Source: Anisodus tanguticus
Lineage: Eukaryota; Streptophyta; Magnoliopsida; Solanales; Solanaceae
Direction: 5' to 3'
Assembly: GCA_034509755.1 (NCBI GenBank)
Contig: CM067559.1
Span: 19,202,501 to 19,266,500 of the forward strand
Length of the DNA stretch: 64,000 bases
The notes under the pieces are model-generated. The model searched no databases. It had not been told where the DNA came from and saw only the letters and a program-made list of their open reading frames with translations. Positions 1-10,616 of the stretch are shown piece after piece (the stretch's first letter is position 1; each line of letters starts with the position of its first letter). A program made the position numbers and the translations under genes.

Positions 1-280
1 TCAAGTTTGGTGAAGCATTGATAGAGGACATTGCGGAAGAATTCAGTAAATTATTTCAAATGGGATTAGTATATGAACTTTGGGGGAAGTTTCAGGACTT
101 GAATGCCCAAACTATCATGAGGAATCCTGCACTCAACGAGTCACTTCCTATCCAGTTTCATTGGAGCCCTCAAGCAAGAAATAAGGTATGTTAAAAGGTT
201 TAGCCCCCAACCCTTAAGGGTGCCATAGAGCAGGCTCGAATGCAAGAAAAAGCAATTAAAGCAATTAAAGCTGTATAAAA
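1..280 (+). pseudogene. gag fragment of gypsy element
   Basis: The plus-strand reading, with at least two stops, gives the end of a plant gypsy Gag domain: acidic and aromatic residues around a phrase like FQDLNAQ, then RNPALNESLPIQF, and later a phrase like LKGAIEQARMQEKAIKA. In intact relatives this region binds genomic RNA and builds the virus-like particle in the cytoplasm. The start lies outside the window. The identification rests on the recurring motif 'AIEQARMQEKAI' familiar from chromoviral Gag; no zinc knuckle is readable downstream. Confidence 0.55.
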
Positions 281-639
281 GAATAACAAAAATAGCACCA
301 GGTCTGGACTAGCCTTGGTAAGTTATGTGGTTAGCAAGGATCCTACAAACACAACTCCTAGACCTAACTCCTTCAGGCTGAGTCCTGAAGTTTATGGTAC
401 AGGAAGAACAATAGATTGTGTGGTGTAGATATAAATTCACATCAGGGCATCAATGTAAGGTAAAATAACTGAATTGTTTGACTGGGGAAGCTGAATTGTA
501 CTAGATGAAATAGAGGCACCTATGGTAGCCCCAATAGACTTAGTTATTGAAGGGGAGCTAGAACAGGAAATCCAAGAGACCATATGCTTGAATGCTCTAT
601 TTGGTAATAATAATGTAGTCAATATTATTCTGCCTAGAG

Positions 640-1000
640 CTTTGTGAACAATAGGGACTTAACTGTACTAATTGACACTGGCAGTACTCACAACTTTATT
701 TATGAGCAAACTATGAGGGACATAAGTAATAATCGTAGTTATTGCAGGCAATTCGGGTGACAGTAGCTGATGATAATTATGTAATGTGTACCTCCAATTG
801 TAAAGGGTTCTTGTGGAAGTTGCAAGCTAAGCTATTTTCGGGGGATTAGGAAGCATCAAACTAAGAGGTTGTGACATTATTTTGGACAATGATTGGACGA
901 AATAGTTTAATCCAGTCAAATTTGACCATGAGAAGAAGTGCATCACTATTGGAAGAAAGGGAAACAAAGTGGTGTTACTTGCTATTCCATAAGGCTCATC
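640..1000 (+). pseudogene. retropepsin-like aspartic protease remnant
   Basis: Around 661-710 the plus strand reads LTVLIDTGSTHNFIYEQ, which contains the retroviral-type active-site motif D-T-G-S and the typical plant gypsy context 'DTGSTHNF'. The downstream portion up to about 1000 (including a phrase like ILDNDWT, comparable to the ILGxDWL flap-distal motif) is frameshifted. In an intact element this protease cuts the Gag-Pol polyprotein. Position between gag and RT is as expected. Confidence 0.65.
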
Positions 1001-1071
1001 TTAAGCATGATTAGTGGAAGTCATATAGGTAGGATGATTAATAAGGGGCCAAGTTCTGATAGCACACGTTC

Positions 1072-1921
1072 ATGGTCAGTGCCAGTGAAGTACTAGAACA
1101 AGATGTTAGAGATGAAATTATCCAGGAAGTATTGAAGCAGTATGAGGATATTTTTGCTAAACCAAGGACCTTGCCTCCTGTCAAGTCCCTTGATCATGCA
1201 ATTCCATTGGAACTTGGAGTTGCACCTGTTTGTCTGAGGCCATACATGTACAACTACTACCAAAAAGATGAGTTGGAAACGCAGGTGGGTGAGATGCTGA
1301 GCAATGTGTGATACCACCAAGCCAATAACCTTTTTCATCCCCAGCACTGTTAGTTAAAAAGGACAATACATAGAGGTTTTTTGTGGATTGTATGGGCTTA
1401 AATGAGATTATTATTAAAGATAAATACTCCATACCTATTGTTGATGACCTATTGAATGAGTTACATGGTTTTTGTCATCTTCTCTATGGTGGACCTTAGA
1501 GCAGATTATCATCAAATCAGAATGAAGACTGCAGATGTGTTCAAAATAGCCTTCAAAACTCACACAGGCCACTATGAGTTCAAGGTGATGCCATTTGAGC
1601 TCACAAATGCACTTGTAAACTTTCAAGCACTCATGAACCAAGTGTTTCAACCATTTCTTAAGAGGTATGTATTGATATTCTTTGATGATATCCTTATTTA
1701 CAGACAATCCTTAGAAGCACTTGATCACAGTCGTTGACATATTGAGAAAACACTTCTTGTTTGGAAAGAAATTCAAATGTTCTTTTGGACAGGCACAGGT
1801 TGAGTACTTAAGCCACATTATCACTAATGAAGGGGTTTTCACTAATTCCAACAAAATACAGGCAATCGTTGATTGGCCTAGACCTTCCACAATCAAGGAT
1901 TTGAGGGAATTCTTGGACTAG
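1072..1921 (+). pseudogene. reverse transcriptase of gypsy element, frameshifted
   Basis: Three plus-strand segments make up the RT. 1072-1311 carries the N-terminal leader (YEDIFAKPRTLPP, DHAIPL). 1456-1737 carries the palm: [31 protein letters not shown] and the catalytic FFDDILIY at about 1677-1700, with both aspartates present. 1721-1921 carries the thumb and connection region (FGQAQVEYLSHIIT, AIVDWPRPSTIKDLREFL). Frame changes at about 1312-1455 and 1720 and stops in between abolish a continuous product. RT copies element RNA to DNA; the motif set is that of Ty3/gypsy, not copia. Confidence 0.85.
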
Positions 1922-2796
1922 GTATTACAGGAAATATGTGGCTAATTATGGGAGTATATATAGACCACTTACTGATTTACTAAAAAAAAGATGCATTTCA
2001 TTAGAGTGAAGAGGCTGAAAAAGCCTTCACAGTCCTAAAGTCAGGAATGGCAACCACTCATGTGTTGGCTTTGCCAGACTATCTCAAGAATTTGTAATAG
2101 AACATATGCTAGTCACAGTGGAATTAGTGTTATCTTGATGCAGAAGGGCAAACCAATAGCTTATTTCAGTAAGGTATTGGCTTAGAAACATAGAGGCAAG
2201 TCCATATATGAGATGGAGTACATAGCTTCGCTCAATGTTGTTGACAAGTGGACACACTACTTGCAGTTCAAACACTTTGCGGTAAGAACAAATCACTATA
2301 GTTTGAAGTATTTTGTGGAAAAAAAGGTTACTTCTGCTATTCATTAGAAAGGACTACCTAACTATTAGGGTTGGACTATAAGGTCCATAAAAAAGAGGAG
2401 TTGAGAATAGAGTTGTTGATGCTCTTTCTAAACAGCATGAAGGCCTTTCTGATCCAGAGGGATCTGTTTGTTTGTCAACAATCAGTATTTCAGTTTCAAT
2501 GTTGGTGCATGATACTTGTGCAAGTTATGAGGGTGATACAGGTGTTAGATTTTATCACTCAATTATTCGTAGACCTCCAAGGCCTTAGCATTTGGCACTA
2601 TTCTTCAGGGGTGCTTAGGAGGAAAGGAAAGATTTACATTAGGGAATTTAGTGACTTAAGGCAACAACTTCTCAAAATATTTTATGATTCACAGTGGGTG
2701 GTCACTCTAGTCAACTGGGAACCTAAAGAGATTATCACAAACATCTTACTGGCCAAAAATAAAGCAGATGGTTATATAGTATGTAGAGAGTTGTGA
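1922..2796 (+). pseudogene. RNase H and linker region of gypsy element
   Basis: Immediately after RT, the plus strand at about 2090-2340 reads with one frame change FVIEHMLVTV / SGISVILMQKGKPIAYFSK, then YEMEYIASLNVVDKWTHYL and VRTNHYSLKYF, which are the standard gypsy RNase H motifs. The long uninterrupted reading 2371-2796 is only partly meaningful: it carries the linker between RNase H and integrase in mixed frames. The enzyme would degrade RNA in RNA:DNA hybrids. Stops at several points show it is dead. Confidence 0.65.
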
Positions 2797-3915
2797 TGTT
2801 TGTCACGAGAATAAGGATGAGAATGTTCCCTATCCTGGATTCTTACAACCACTCCCAATTCCTGATCAAGCTTGGAGACACATTTGCATGGGCTTCATTG
2901 AAGGCCTACCTAAGTCCAGAAATAGAAAAGCTATACCTTGTGGTACGGTGGTGAACACGATGACAAAGTCTGCCCATTTCTTGGCACTTTCACATCTCTT
3001 TACTGCAGCTACTGTGGCTAATGTTTTCTGAAAAAAGTTGCATTGCTTACATGGAACTCTAGAGTCCATATTTACGGGTGAGGATAAGATTTTCTTGAGC
3101 AACTTTTGGCAGAACTTATTTAGGTTATTGGACACTCAGCTTCATTTTAGTACTGCATACCGCCCACAGACTAATGACAAACAGAAAGGGTGAATAAATG
3201 TATTGAAAACTATTTGAGATGTATGACAACCCACAAGTCTGGCCAATGGAAGCAGTGGCTTACTTCAGGAGAATGATGGTATAACACCAATTTCCACACT
3301 AGTCTATAATGTACTCCATTTGAAGCATTGTATGGTTATTCACCTCCTCACTCGTCCATAGGGCCCTTGCTTGAGAGTGTAGTTCCAATAGCTGATGATA
3401 TGGTTATGAAAAGGAAGTAGATGCAACAACTACTCAAAGACAATCTATGCAAAGCTCAGGAAAGGATGAAAACTCATGTGAACAGCCACATAACTAACAG
3501 AGAATTTGCAGTTGGCGATATGGTTTATTTGAAACTCCAACCTTATAGGACATACTCCATTGCATTAAGGAAGAATCTGAAGTTGAGCTCCAAGTATTAT
3601 GGCCTTTTTAAGGTGGCAACCAGAATTGATAAGGTGTCTTATAGACTTGACTTACCTCATGAATCCAAAGTCACCCTATATTTCATATCTCATTATTAAA
3701 GAAGAAAGTAGGCAACAGGGTGGTGGTACATACAACTCTGCCTCTGGCGAGTTTTTGGTTTAAAAACCATTAGCCAACCTACAGAGACAGATGATCAAGA
3801 AGGGTAATGCAGTTGCTATCAAGGTGCTAGTGGAATGGTCCAACCTCCCTCATGAAGATGCTAAACGAGAGGATTATCAGTTCCTTAAAGCAAAATTTGT
3901 AAATTTTGATCCTTG
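2793..3915 (+). pseudogene. integrase with C-terminal chromodomain-like tail, gypsy element
   Basis: The region opens with CDVCHENKDEN, the second half of the HHCC zinc finger, then PLPIPDQAWRHICMGFIEGLP, the start of the catalytic core, and HFSTAYRPQTNDK near 3145-3180, corresponding to the usual core motif FSTAYHPQTDGQ. The continuous stretch 3421-3699 holds the C-terminal domain (FAVGDMVYLKLQPYR, KLSSKYYGLFKVATRI, YRLDLPHESKVT). At about 3785-3915 a phrase AIKVLVEWSNLPHEDA followed by EDYQFLKAKFVNFDP is the chromodomain-type tail that targets chromovirus integration to heterochromatin. Stops at several sites break the frame. Confidence 0.75.
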
Positions 3916-3952
3916 ATCCTTAAGGACAAGAATTATTTTTAGAGGCAGGGTA

Positions 3953-4253
3953 TGGTATGACCTGAGCTACAACAATTAAGGGCACAATTAGTTAATTAAA
4001 TTTCCATGTGGAGGGCTGAGATTGCATGAGAAACAAGGGCTGCAATGGATCCAACTCAGCTGAAGTTTGTTACAATTATATGTAACCAACCACAGCTAGA
4101 AGGAGAGTATCTTCTATCCCAATTCTCTTCTTTATCTTCTTCTGCAGCATCACTATTAGCAATTACTGTTAATATTTTCTTTTTTCTGTTATTTCCGTTA
4201 ATTGTCTAGTTTATAATTTCCTTTTCAGTTGTTTAATATATCAAATTCTAACA
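3953..4253 (+). repeat. 3' LTR of the 1-4253 gypsy element
   Basis: The purine-rich tract AGAGGCAGGG at 3941-3950 directly precedes a TGG start, and the block ends in AACA at 4253, giving TG...CA termini about 301 bp apart. The partner LTR is outside the window, so the boundaries are inferred from polypurine tract and terminal dinucleotides only. Confidence 0.6.
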
Positions 4254-5045
4254 AATATGGTACTCTATTGTGTTCTTATAAATTTGAAATTCATAAAGAA
4301 GTTGATGTAGGGTTAGTAATCATAAAACTTTTTTACAAATTTCTTGTATTATCATCAAGGATACAAATCTCAACACTATGTGACTAAGGCAATGTTCATA
4401 TGAGCCTAAAGTCTTGTCAGATCCAGATTTGTGTCAAATAATACATGATTGGATGATCTATTTACAGAAAGACTACTATGGTAGTAAATCCTACAAACTT
4501 AATCACCCCTGAGATTATTTGTAGACATACGGACTGCCGACGCTGCAGAGACTAGAGACCATGACATCAACTCATTAATATTGACACCCTGCAAATGTTG
4601 TAATATCAATATTCTCTATAGTTCTTATCTCAATAATTCATAAATGATCCATTAAGGCTTTTCCATTAACCGAATAGTGGGTTAGCCAGCAGAGCCATAA
4701 CCTAGTAGCAATACTGCATGAAGCAAATATACCGTTAAATCTCTCTCTAATGGCAGCGTTTGTCCAAATATTTCATGGCTACTATAGTGAAGTGTTGTTA
4801 TGTATGTGTACTAACATTTGATGTTTAGATCTCATTTAACTGTTATAAATAAAAGTACGCAAATAATATTTTTCTGTATTTTTTATGCTATAAACGAAAA
4901 TAATATACTTATTAATTTTAAAATCTCAATTGACCTAATTAAAAATTGAAAAGACTAATAAATTCATAACTAGTTGTACCAAACCGATAAAGAATTAAAA
5001 TCTAAGAAACATACACATTTAAAATTTATTGAGAATTTAAATATT
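4254..5045. other. AT-rich region without recognisable gene
   Basis: No coding or RNA gene is recognisable. Around 4780-4800 there is a motif close to TATAGTGAAGTGTTGTTAT which recurs in similar form near 6008-6030, on the far side of the transposase remnant; it may be the left subterminal part of the same DNA transposon. Confidence 0.4.
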
Positions 5046-5690
5046 TCAAGTTTGGCGTAAGAATTTTACAATTGCAGGTCGTTTCATAAATTCTAGTCTT
5101 TTAATGGTAATATAACGCTTGAATTGACGAAGAATTTTCAAACTTTCAACAAAAGGGAATTCAATAGCTTTCCCTTGAAGGTTGTCTAAGAGCTTAGCAT
5201 TTGACTCTTCTATCTCACTCCAAATAGCAGTAGGTTGGGGCTTTTCATCGATAATTTCGTTGTCACCTTCTGCATCCGCTGTCTCTTGTTCTTTCACTCC
5301 AATCACTTATGCAATAATCTCTTCATCAGTATTGGAAGTGTTGCGTCAAACTCCATAATATGTGGTAGCATTCATTGCTTGATTGGTGTTATGAGATGGG
5401 ATTTGGACTATAAGTGATGACACACTACTAACATTCTCAACAAGTTCTTAATTTTTACTAATAACATTGGGGTTGTCATCTGTAGGTGGAATTTTGGTAT
5501 TTCTCCAACAGTTGAGAATGGTAGAGGTCTTAACAACATTTCATGCTTTAATTGCTTGTCGTAAGTTGAACTTGTTGTCATTAGATAATGGATGGTTTTC
5601 ATTGCGCTCATATTCATCAATCAAATTCTTGGTAAAACGACTTTTATACTTGGACCTTAAAGTTTGTACAAAATCGATAGATAGAAAATA
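5046..5690 (-). pseudogene. pogo/Tigger-like (CENP-B/DDE) transposase C-terminal remnant
   Basis: Reading the minus strand from 5690, with one frameshift near 5520 and stops, gives FVQTLRSKYKSRFTKNLIDEYER, then NLRQAIKA and TSTILNCWRNTKIPP, then an acidic tail with SEIEESNAKLLDNLQ and a short basic end at 5046. The pattern 'LK.KYR..F...LI' followed by a helix and 'T..NCW..T.I.P' is the C-terminal part of plant pogo/Tigger transposases related to CENP-B. The N-terminal DNA-binding and DDE core parts are absent. TA-rich flanks with repeated TTATAGAGA-type motifs (5880-6060) resemble pogo subterminal sequence. Family assignment is from motif memory. Confidence 0.5.
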
Positions 5691-6150
5691 GGTGATTTTG
5701 AAATTTTTTAAGATTAAATCAGATTACTATGAGAAATATATTTCTTTTCTTTTAAATATTCATGCTTGAAATTTACTATGTGTATGATATTAATGATGAT
5801 TATCATAAATAATTTAATATTTTATTTTTACACATAATATATTTATTACAAAATATTATTACACAATATTTAAGTATGACTGTTATAGAGAGATAATTTT
5901 ATAAAGAGTTACCTCTATAATGAATGTCACTGTTGTTACAAGTAGAATGTTGTTATAGAGAAGAAAAATATAACATGAAAAATCAGTTCCGTAGAAAATC
6001 AGACCGTTATAGTGAAATATTGTTATAACTAATGACAATTATAGAGAAGTTTGACAATATATGACTGTGAAATTGCTCAAATGTATTTGCAAAATACATG
6101 CTTTTATATCCACTGCATTACAAAAAAGATATTATGCTGGACAGTTCACT
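5691..6150. repeat. AT-rich subterminal repeats (TTATAGAGA/TTATAGTGA motifs)
   Basis: No gene. Between 5880 and 6055 the motif GTTATAGAGA or GTTATAGTGA appears about five times, and CCTCTATAATGAATGTCACTG at 5911-5931 has, as its reverse complement, a CAGT... start followed by a CTCTATAA-type block, like plant pogo element ends. I infer that this is the right flank of the transposase remnant at 5046-5690. Confidence 0.4.
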
Positions 6151-6154
6151 CACA

Positions 6155-6560
6155 ATTAGGGGTGTTAAATAGGCGCATTGAATTAAATTGCGAGTCAAGA
6201 TGGGTTACTGAATAAATGGGTGAGTCATTAACGGGATAAAAGGTTATTTGGACTGCATTTGCTCGGTCAAAATAGGTGTTAAATAATAGGTCATAACTTA
6301 ACCCGTTCAACTCTTACTTGTTTTTTAAATTATATTTTTAAGTATGTATAAATATTTTTTTCCTTTATTATGACTAGATATAATATATTAAATAAAAAAT
6401 ATATCGTTTAAAATATATTAGGACAAGATTTTTCACGTACCAATTTGAATTACATACAAGCCCAACTTTTATATGAAATGAATTGAACGGGTAAAAATAA
6501 ACTCTTATTAAATGAGTGGGTCAGCCGCCCAAATTTGCGGGTTGGGCGGATATTAAATAT
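6155..6560. mobile_element. possible non-autonomous hAT-like fragment
   Basis: The block begins AATTAGGGGTGTTAAAT and contains several CGGGT/GGGTT/GGGCGG subterminal motifs on both sides (CGGGTTGGGCGG near 6537-6550), the pattern of plant hAT elements with ends like TAGGGGTG. I could not find a matching inverted terminus or an 8-bp duplication on the right, so it is a fragment at best. Confidence 0.35.
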
Positions 6561-7300
6561 TATATTCCCACTAAAAATAAAATGTACTTAGCTTCAAAGA
6601 AGAGAATATACAAGGTAAAAATTTCTCATCAATCCTCCAAATATAAATAAGTTTGTGAAAATTCAAGCATCATAACATCCAATGATCTATTTTCCAAGAA
6701 AATAAGCATTCACTTGATTTGGCGGAAGACAATAAACAAAGGGCGAACTAAAAGAAAACCTATGATTTCAAGAAATTAAATTTGTATGCTCATGTTGATA
6801 CTATTATCTATTTAAATAGCACATCCTTCAATGCAAATGGATTTTTTCATGCATAGGAACAAAAGAATCAACAAAGCCAACAAATTGTCAACTTTGAGTC
6901 AACACGCTAGTCCATCCTTTAGTTGGTTCTCTTTCAATTTTAAAATAAATGAAAGTAGCACTTGGGTCAAACACATATGCATCTCCCACATCACAAGTAA
7001 AAAATCTTTCAACCACACCAATGATTAATTTTTATATCAAAGAATAATCATAACCCACTTCATACTTGTCTACTAAACATTCATGAATAAGAACGTTACC
7101 TTCATACCTTTAGAAAGTCCAAAAACTAAATTAGCCACTTATAAATATAATTCTTGAACTTAAAAAAAAGTTAAGAGTTTCAAACCTAATTGCTTGCTAC
7201 AATGGTATCCTCGGATTTCATATCTTCCCAAAGTTCTCTTTCGATGAACCTTCAAAAATAATTAAAAGAAGTTAGTGTTCTCGCCCCGAATTCTGTTATC
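6561..7300. other. AT-rich region without recognisable gene
   Basis: No family resemblance, repeat structure or RNA gene was seen. One 65-codon reading at 6831-7028 has low-complexity composition and no recognisable motif, so I do not call it a gene. Confidence 0.5.
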
Positions 7301-7948
7301 TGCCATTTTATCGGCTGACCGTATTGGGAGACAAATTGATTCCTTAACGTAAGCGATTGGGCTGGAAACAAAACTCTAATTTCCAGCAATGGGTTCCCCA
7401 ACTGCTCCAGAAAGCGTTAGGACGGTGGTATGAGTAAACTAAGAGGTAAGAAACATGAATGCAGCTGAGTACAGTAAAGTAAATGATAAATAAATTTTAA
7501 AGGATAAAGATATATAAAAATTTAGTTGTTTGATTGAATGGTTGTGTTTGTTTATACAAAGAATGATCATATTTATAGTACAAAAAAAGAAAAAAAACTG
7601 TACAACGTGATCCCCTTCATGTCAGCCATCAAGTAACCCACTTCAATGGCCGACTATGGGGGGTGCCGATTTTCTCGCTCTCTACTCCTCTTGCTTGGAT
7701 AATGACCCTTTCTTTTAGCTGTTGTTGGCCGTTACCGCTTCTAGGGGTCCGAAAACCCTTTTGACTTGGTCGTTGAGGCGTCTACATCTGAGTGGATCAC
7801 AGTCGTACCTCTAACTACAACTCGGCTAAGATGACTTAGTAGCCGATGAAGTTTTTGTAGTCGAGGGCTAGGAGTAAATTTGACTCTGGAACAGTTCGAC
7901 TGTCACTGAATTAGGCTAAACACTTAAATTACTTCTGAGTGTTAAACA
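7301..7948 (-). repeat. 3' LTR of 7301-14286 gypsy element
   Basis: TGCC start and AAACA end (plus-strand view), 648 bp, strongly similar over its length to 13615-14286. Shared landmarks are the phrase ACAAATTGATTCCTTAACG near the start and GAGTGTTAA near the end. Confidence 0.88.
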
Positions 7949-7962
7949 ATTGCCCCCCTACA
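7949..7962 (-). promoter_or_regulatory. polypurine tract of gypsy element
   Basis: The minus strand reads TAGGGGGGCAAT directly before the LTR start. This is where plus-strand DNA synthesis would be primed, and it shows that the element runs right to left. Confidence 0.7.
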
Positions 7963-8167
7963 CTAACTCGAGTGTAACTGTTGAGTTCATGTATCCGAAA
8001 GTAGCCGTCGTTTCAGGCTGACTGCCGTGCATGTTCACTTCAATCGTCTCGTCTCCAGTGCATGCAATGATGATTACTTCTTAATTGGATTTCTCCTTCA
8101 ACCGAGATGTCTTTATTACCACGAATTAGTTCTAATGTTTTCCAACTGTGCATTCGAAGAGGTAGCC

Positions 8168-9325
8168 TTAATTTTCGCCGCGCATCGAGATCCACTTAAG
8201 AAAAGACATCTTTCCCAATAAGCTTTGTAACTCCTTCTTTGTATTGGGTGGTGCGGATCCCATTACTGCCTTGGCTTTGTTACGATCTATCTCGATGCCT
8301 TTCTTGTGTACCAAAAAGCCAATGAAGTTGCTAGCCGATACTCCAAACATGCACTTGGTTGGATTCATTTTGAGATTATGAATCCTCATTCTTTTTAATG
8401 CTTGTTCAAGATCGGCTAAATGATCCTTGAAATCCTTAGACTTCACTACTACATCATCGATGTAAACCTTCATAGTCGTGCAGATCAAGTCATGGAAGGT
8501 GGTGTTCATTTCCCTTTGATAAGTGGCACCAACATTCTTCAGACCAAATAACATAACTACCTACTCGTAAATGCCCAACGCTCCTGGACATCTAAAGACG
8601 GTTTTGTGAATGTCGTCATCGGTTACCGATATCTGATTATAGCCAGAGTATCCATCCATTAAGGTCAATACACCATTAGCGGCTGCTGAGTCGACTAGCA
8701 TGTCGGCTATCGGCATGACGTACTCATCTTTAGGAGTGTCTAGATTTAGGTTCCTGTAATCAATACATACCCGAACCTTGCCATCATTCTTCTCGACTGG
8801 TATGACGTTTGCCAACTATTCCACATACTTAGTCGTTCTGATAAACCCGATTTTCAGCGGTCGTTCGATCTCGGCTTTGATTTGAGGCATCAGCTGAGGG
8901 TGATACCTTATAGGCGACTGTTTTTGGGGTTTAAAACCCTCCTTGATTGGCAATCTATGTTCTACCAAAGTACGTGCCAGCCTAGGCATCTCATGATAAT
9001 CTCATGCAAAACAGTCTTTATATTGCATTAGAAGGTCTGTTATGCCTTGTTTATTCTTTTTCTTCAGCAAACCACTAATATGTGTTAGCCGAGGGATTTC
9101 TTCAGTTCCTAAGTTGATATCTTCCAAAGGATCCTGAGATTCAAAACTAGGCATAACCCTTCTTTTGGGCGATTTAAGTTCCATCGACAGCTCAACTTCA
9201 TCGGTTGTAAGCGTTGGTTCATTGTCGTGGTTCCCCATTTGCGATGCCTCAGCTATCCTTGCCTCAGAACTTAGGGCGACCAGTCGATGCCACGGGTCAC
9301 ATATGATTTGGGTTTCCTTAACCAT
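8168..9325 (-). pseudogene. reverse transcriptase of minus-strand gypsy element, C-terminally truncated
   Basis: On the minus strand, 9325-9002 holds the linker to RT (EEIPRLTHISGLL, DLLMQYKDCFA). 8815-8561 holds the fingers/palm start (KNDGKVRVCIDYRNLN, LTLMDGYSGYNQI, KTVFRCPGALGIYE). 8554-8168 holds MLFGLKNVGATYQR, the catalytic YIDDVVVKS with both aspartates, and the thumb (LKMNPTKCMFGVSASNFIGFLV). In-frame stops occur between these pieces. The usual RNase H domain does not follow; the reading ends in unrelated sequence at 8168. RT here is of Ty3/gypsy type. Confidence 0.88.
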
Positions 9326-9488
9326 TGAAATCCTCCAAGGTAAGTCGTGGTTCGTCTAATTGTTTTATTTCAAACCCTCGCAAGGTAAGATTACAGGATT
9401 CCCAAGATCTTTCTTCATACTGCTATGTGACAGCTATGGGAGCCACATAGGGTGAATAGAGGACATCCTCTACGTTCTGAACCCCTAG

Positions 9489-10153
9489 TCAGAACGAGTT
9501 ATCATCCTCTGGGATGATTTCTATCTTGTATCCTTCCCAAATGATGAGCTTTTGATGCATGGTAGAAGGAAGACATTGGCTAGTGTGAATCCAGTCCCTG
9601 CCCAGTAGATTGGTGTAGGACGTCTTGCCATCTATTACAAAGAAGGCAGACCTGACCGTCTTAGGACCTACAATGATTTCTGCTACTAGAATCCCCAATA
9701 CTTCAGAGGCTTCTCCCATAAAGCTAGCCATTTTCATGTTAGTTGGGATGAGATCCTCCTTTGTTTTGTTAAGATTCTTCAAGGTAAGTAGCGACATCAC
9801 ATTCAGCACAACCCAATTGTCGACAAACGCTCGACTAATAATTTGCTGTTAATGTAGGCCTTGACGTAAATGGGATTGAGGTATTAAACCATATCTTCTG
9901 TAGGTGCACCAAATACGGTGCTCAAAGTGTCCCTAGCCGGAGTATCGGCTATTGTTGCCCATTCTGCATCTTCTATACAAACATCACCTTTTAGGCTATC
10001 CAGCGCGGAGCGGCTGGCCCAGAACTCACATGGGATTAGGCTGACCATTTCAATGTCTGCCCACATCTCATAAACCAGGTCATGGCTAAATAAATTGAGG
10101 ATGGAGTCCCCTCCTTCATCCAATTCGGTTGACCAGAAGCTCATATCTTCCAT
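9489..10153 (-). pseudogene. aspartic protease region of minus-strand gypsy element
   Basis: The reading 9809-9489 has the second half of a plant gypsy protease: MKMASFMGEASEVLGILVAE, then FFVIDGKTSYTNLLGRDWIH, where LLGRDWIH is the conserved motif at the protease C-terminus. The first half, with the D-[ST]-G site, should lie near 9810-9900 but is broken. 10153-9884 is a short uninterrupted upstream stretch between gag and protease with no motif I recognise. The product would mature the Gag-Pol polyprotein. Confidence 0.65.
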
Positions 10154-10616
10154 TTCCTAGAGACAAATGGGGTTCGGTTAGAGATCCTCTGACTGAATCC
10201 TCTGCACGATCTGTGAGACTGCCTCGGTTAGAGGTCCATTTGAGCCATGTTCTCTTATCGGGGTTCCTCCGTCGGGTTGTCGGTAGGCTGTTTATCCAGC
10301 TCTAGTTGACCCGACGTCTCTCCTTCAGGCGACATTGCCCCTGAAGCAACTGAGTCGAATGCCCGCTCGATAGACTTGGCTACGGCAGACTCAGGAATCT
10401 CATGATTTTCGGCTGCCTTGGTATTGGAAATTAGATGCAATGTCTGTTGCATCTTACGCAAGGCCTTAGCACGTTGCATCATTCTTTTCTAAGTCCTGGA
10501 TGCGACTCTCGGTGGTGCTTCTTTCTTTCAGGGAGCCTGATTGACAGACCACTTCCCCTTTTCTGTGTTGGCGGCTTATTTAATCATTCTTCGGGGTCTC
10601 GTTTGGTCCTCATTTC

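Larger units (their letters stand above)
1..4253 (+). mobile_element. Ty3/gypsy chromovirus-type LTR retrotransposon, 5' end outside window, decayed
   Basis: Fragments of gag, aspartic protease, reverse transcriptase, RNase H, integrase and a chromodomain-like tail follow one another on the plus strand in gypsy order, ending in a polypurine tract and a 3' LTR. The 5' LTR and the start of gag lie before base 1. Reading frames are interrupted by many stops and frameshifts, so the element is non-functional. The order RT, RNase H, integrase and the conserved tail before the LTR place it with plant chromoviruses (Tekay/Del-like is my best guess from the tail motif). Target-site duplication cannot be tested because the left end is missing. 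Confidence 0.85.
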
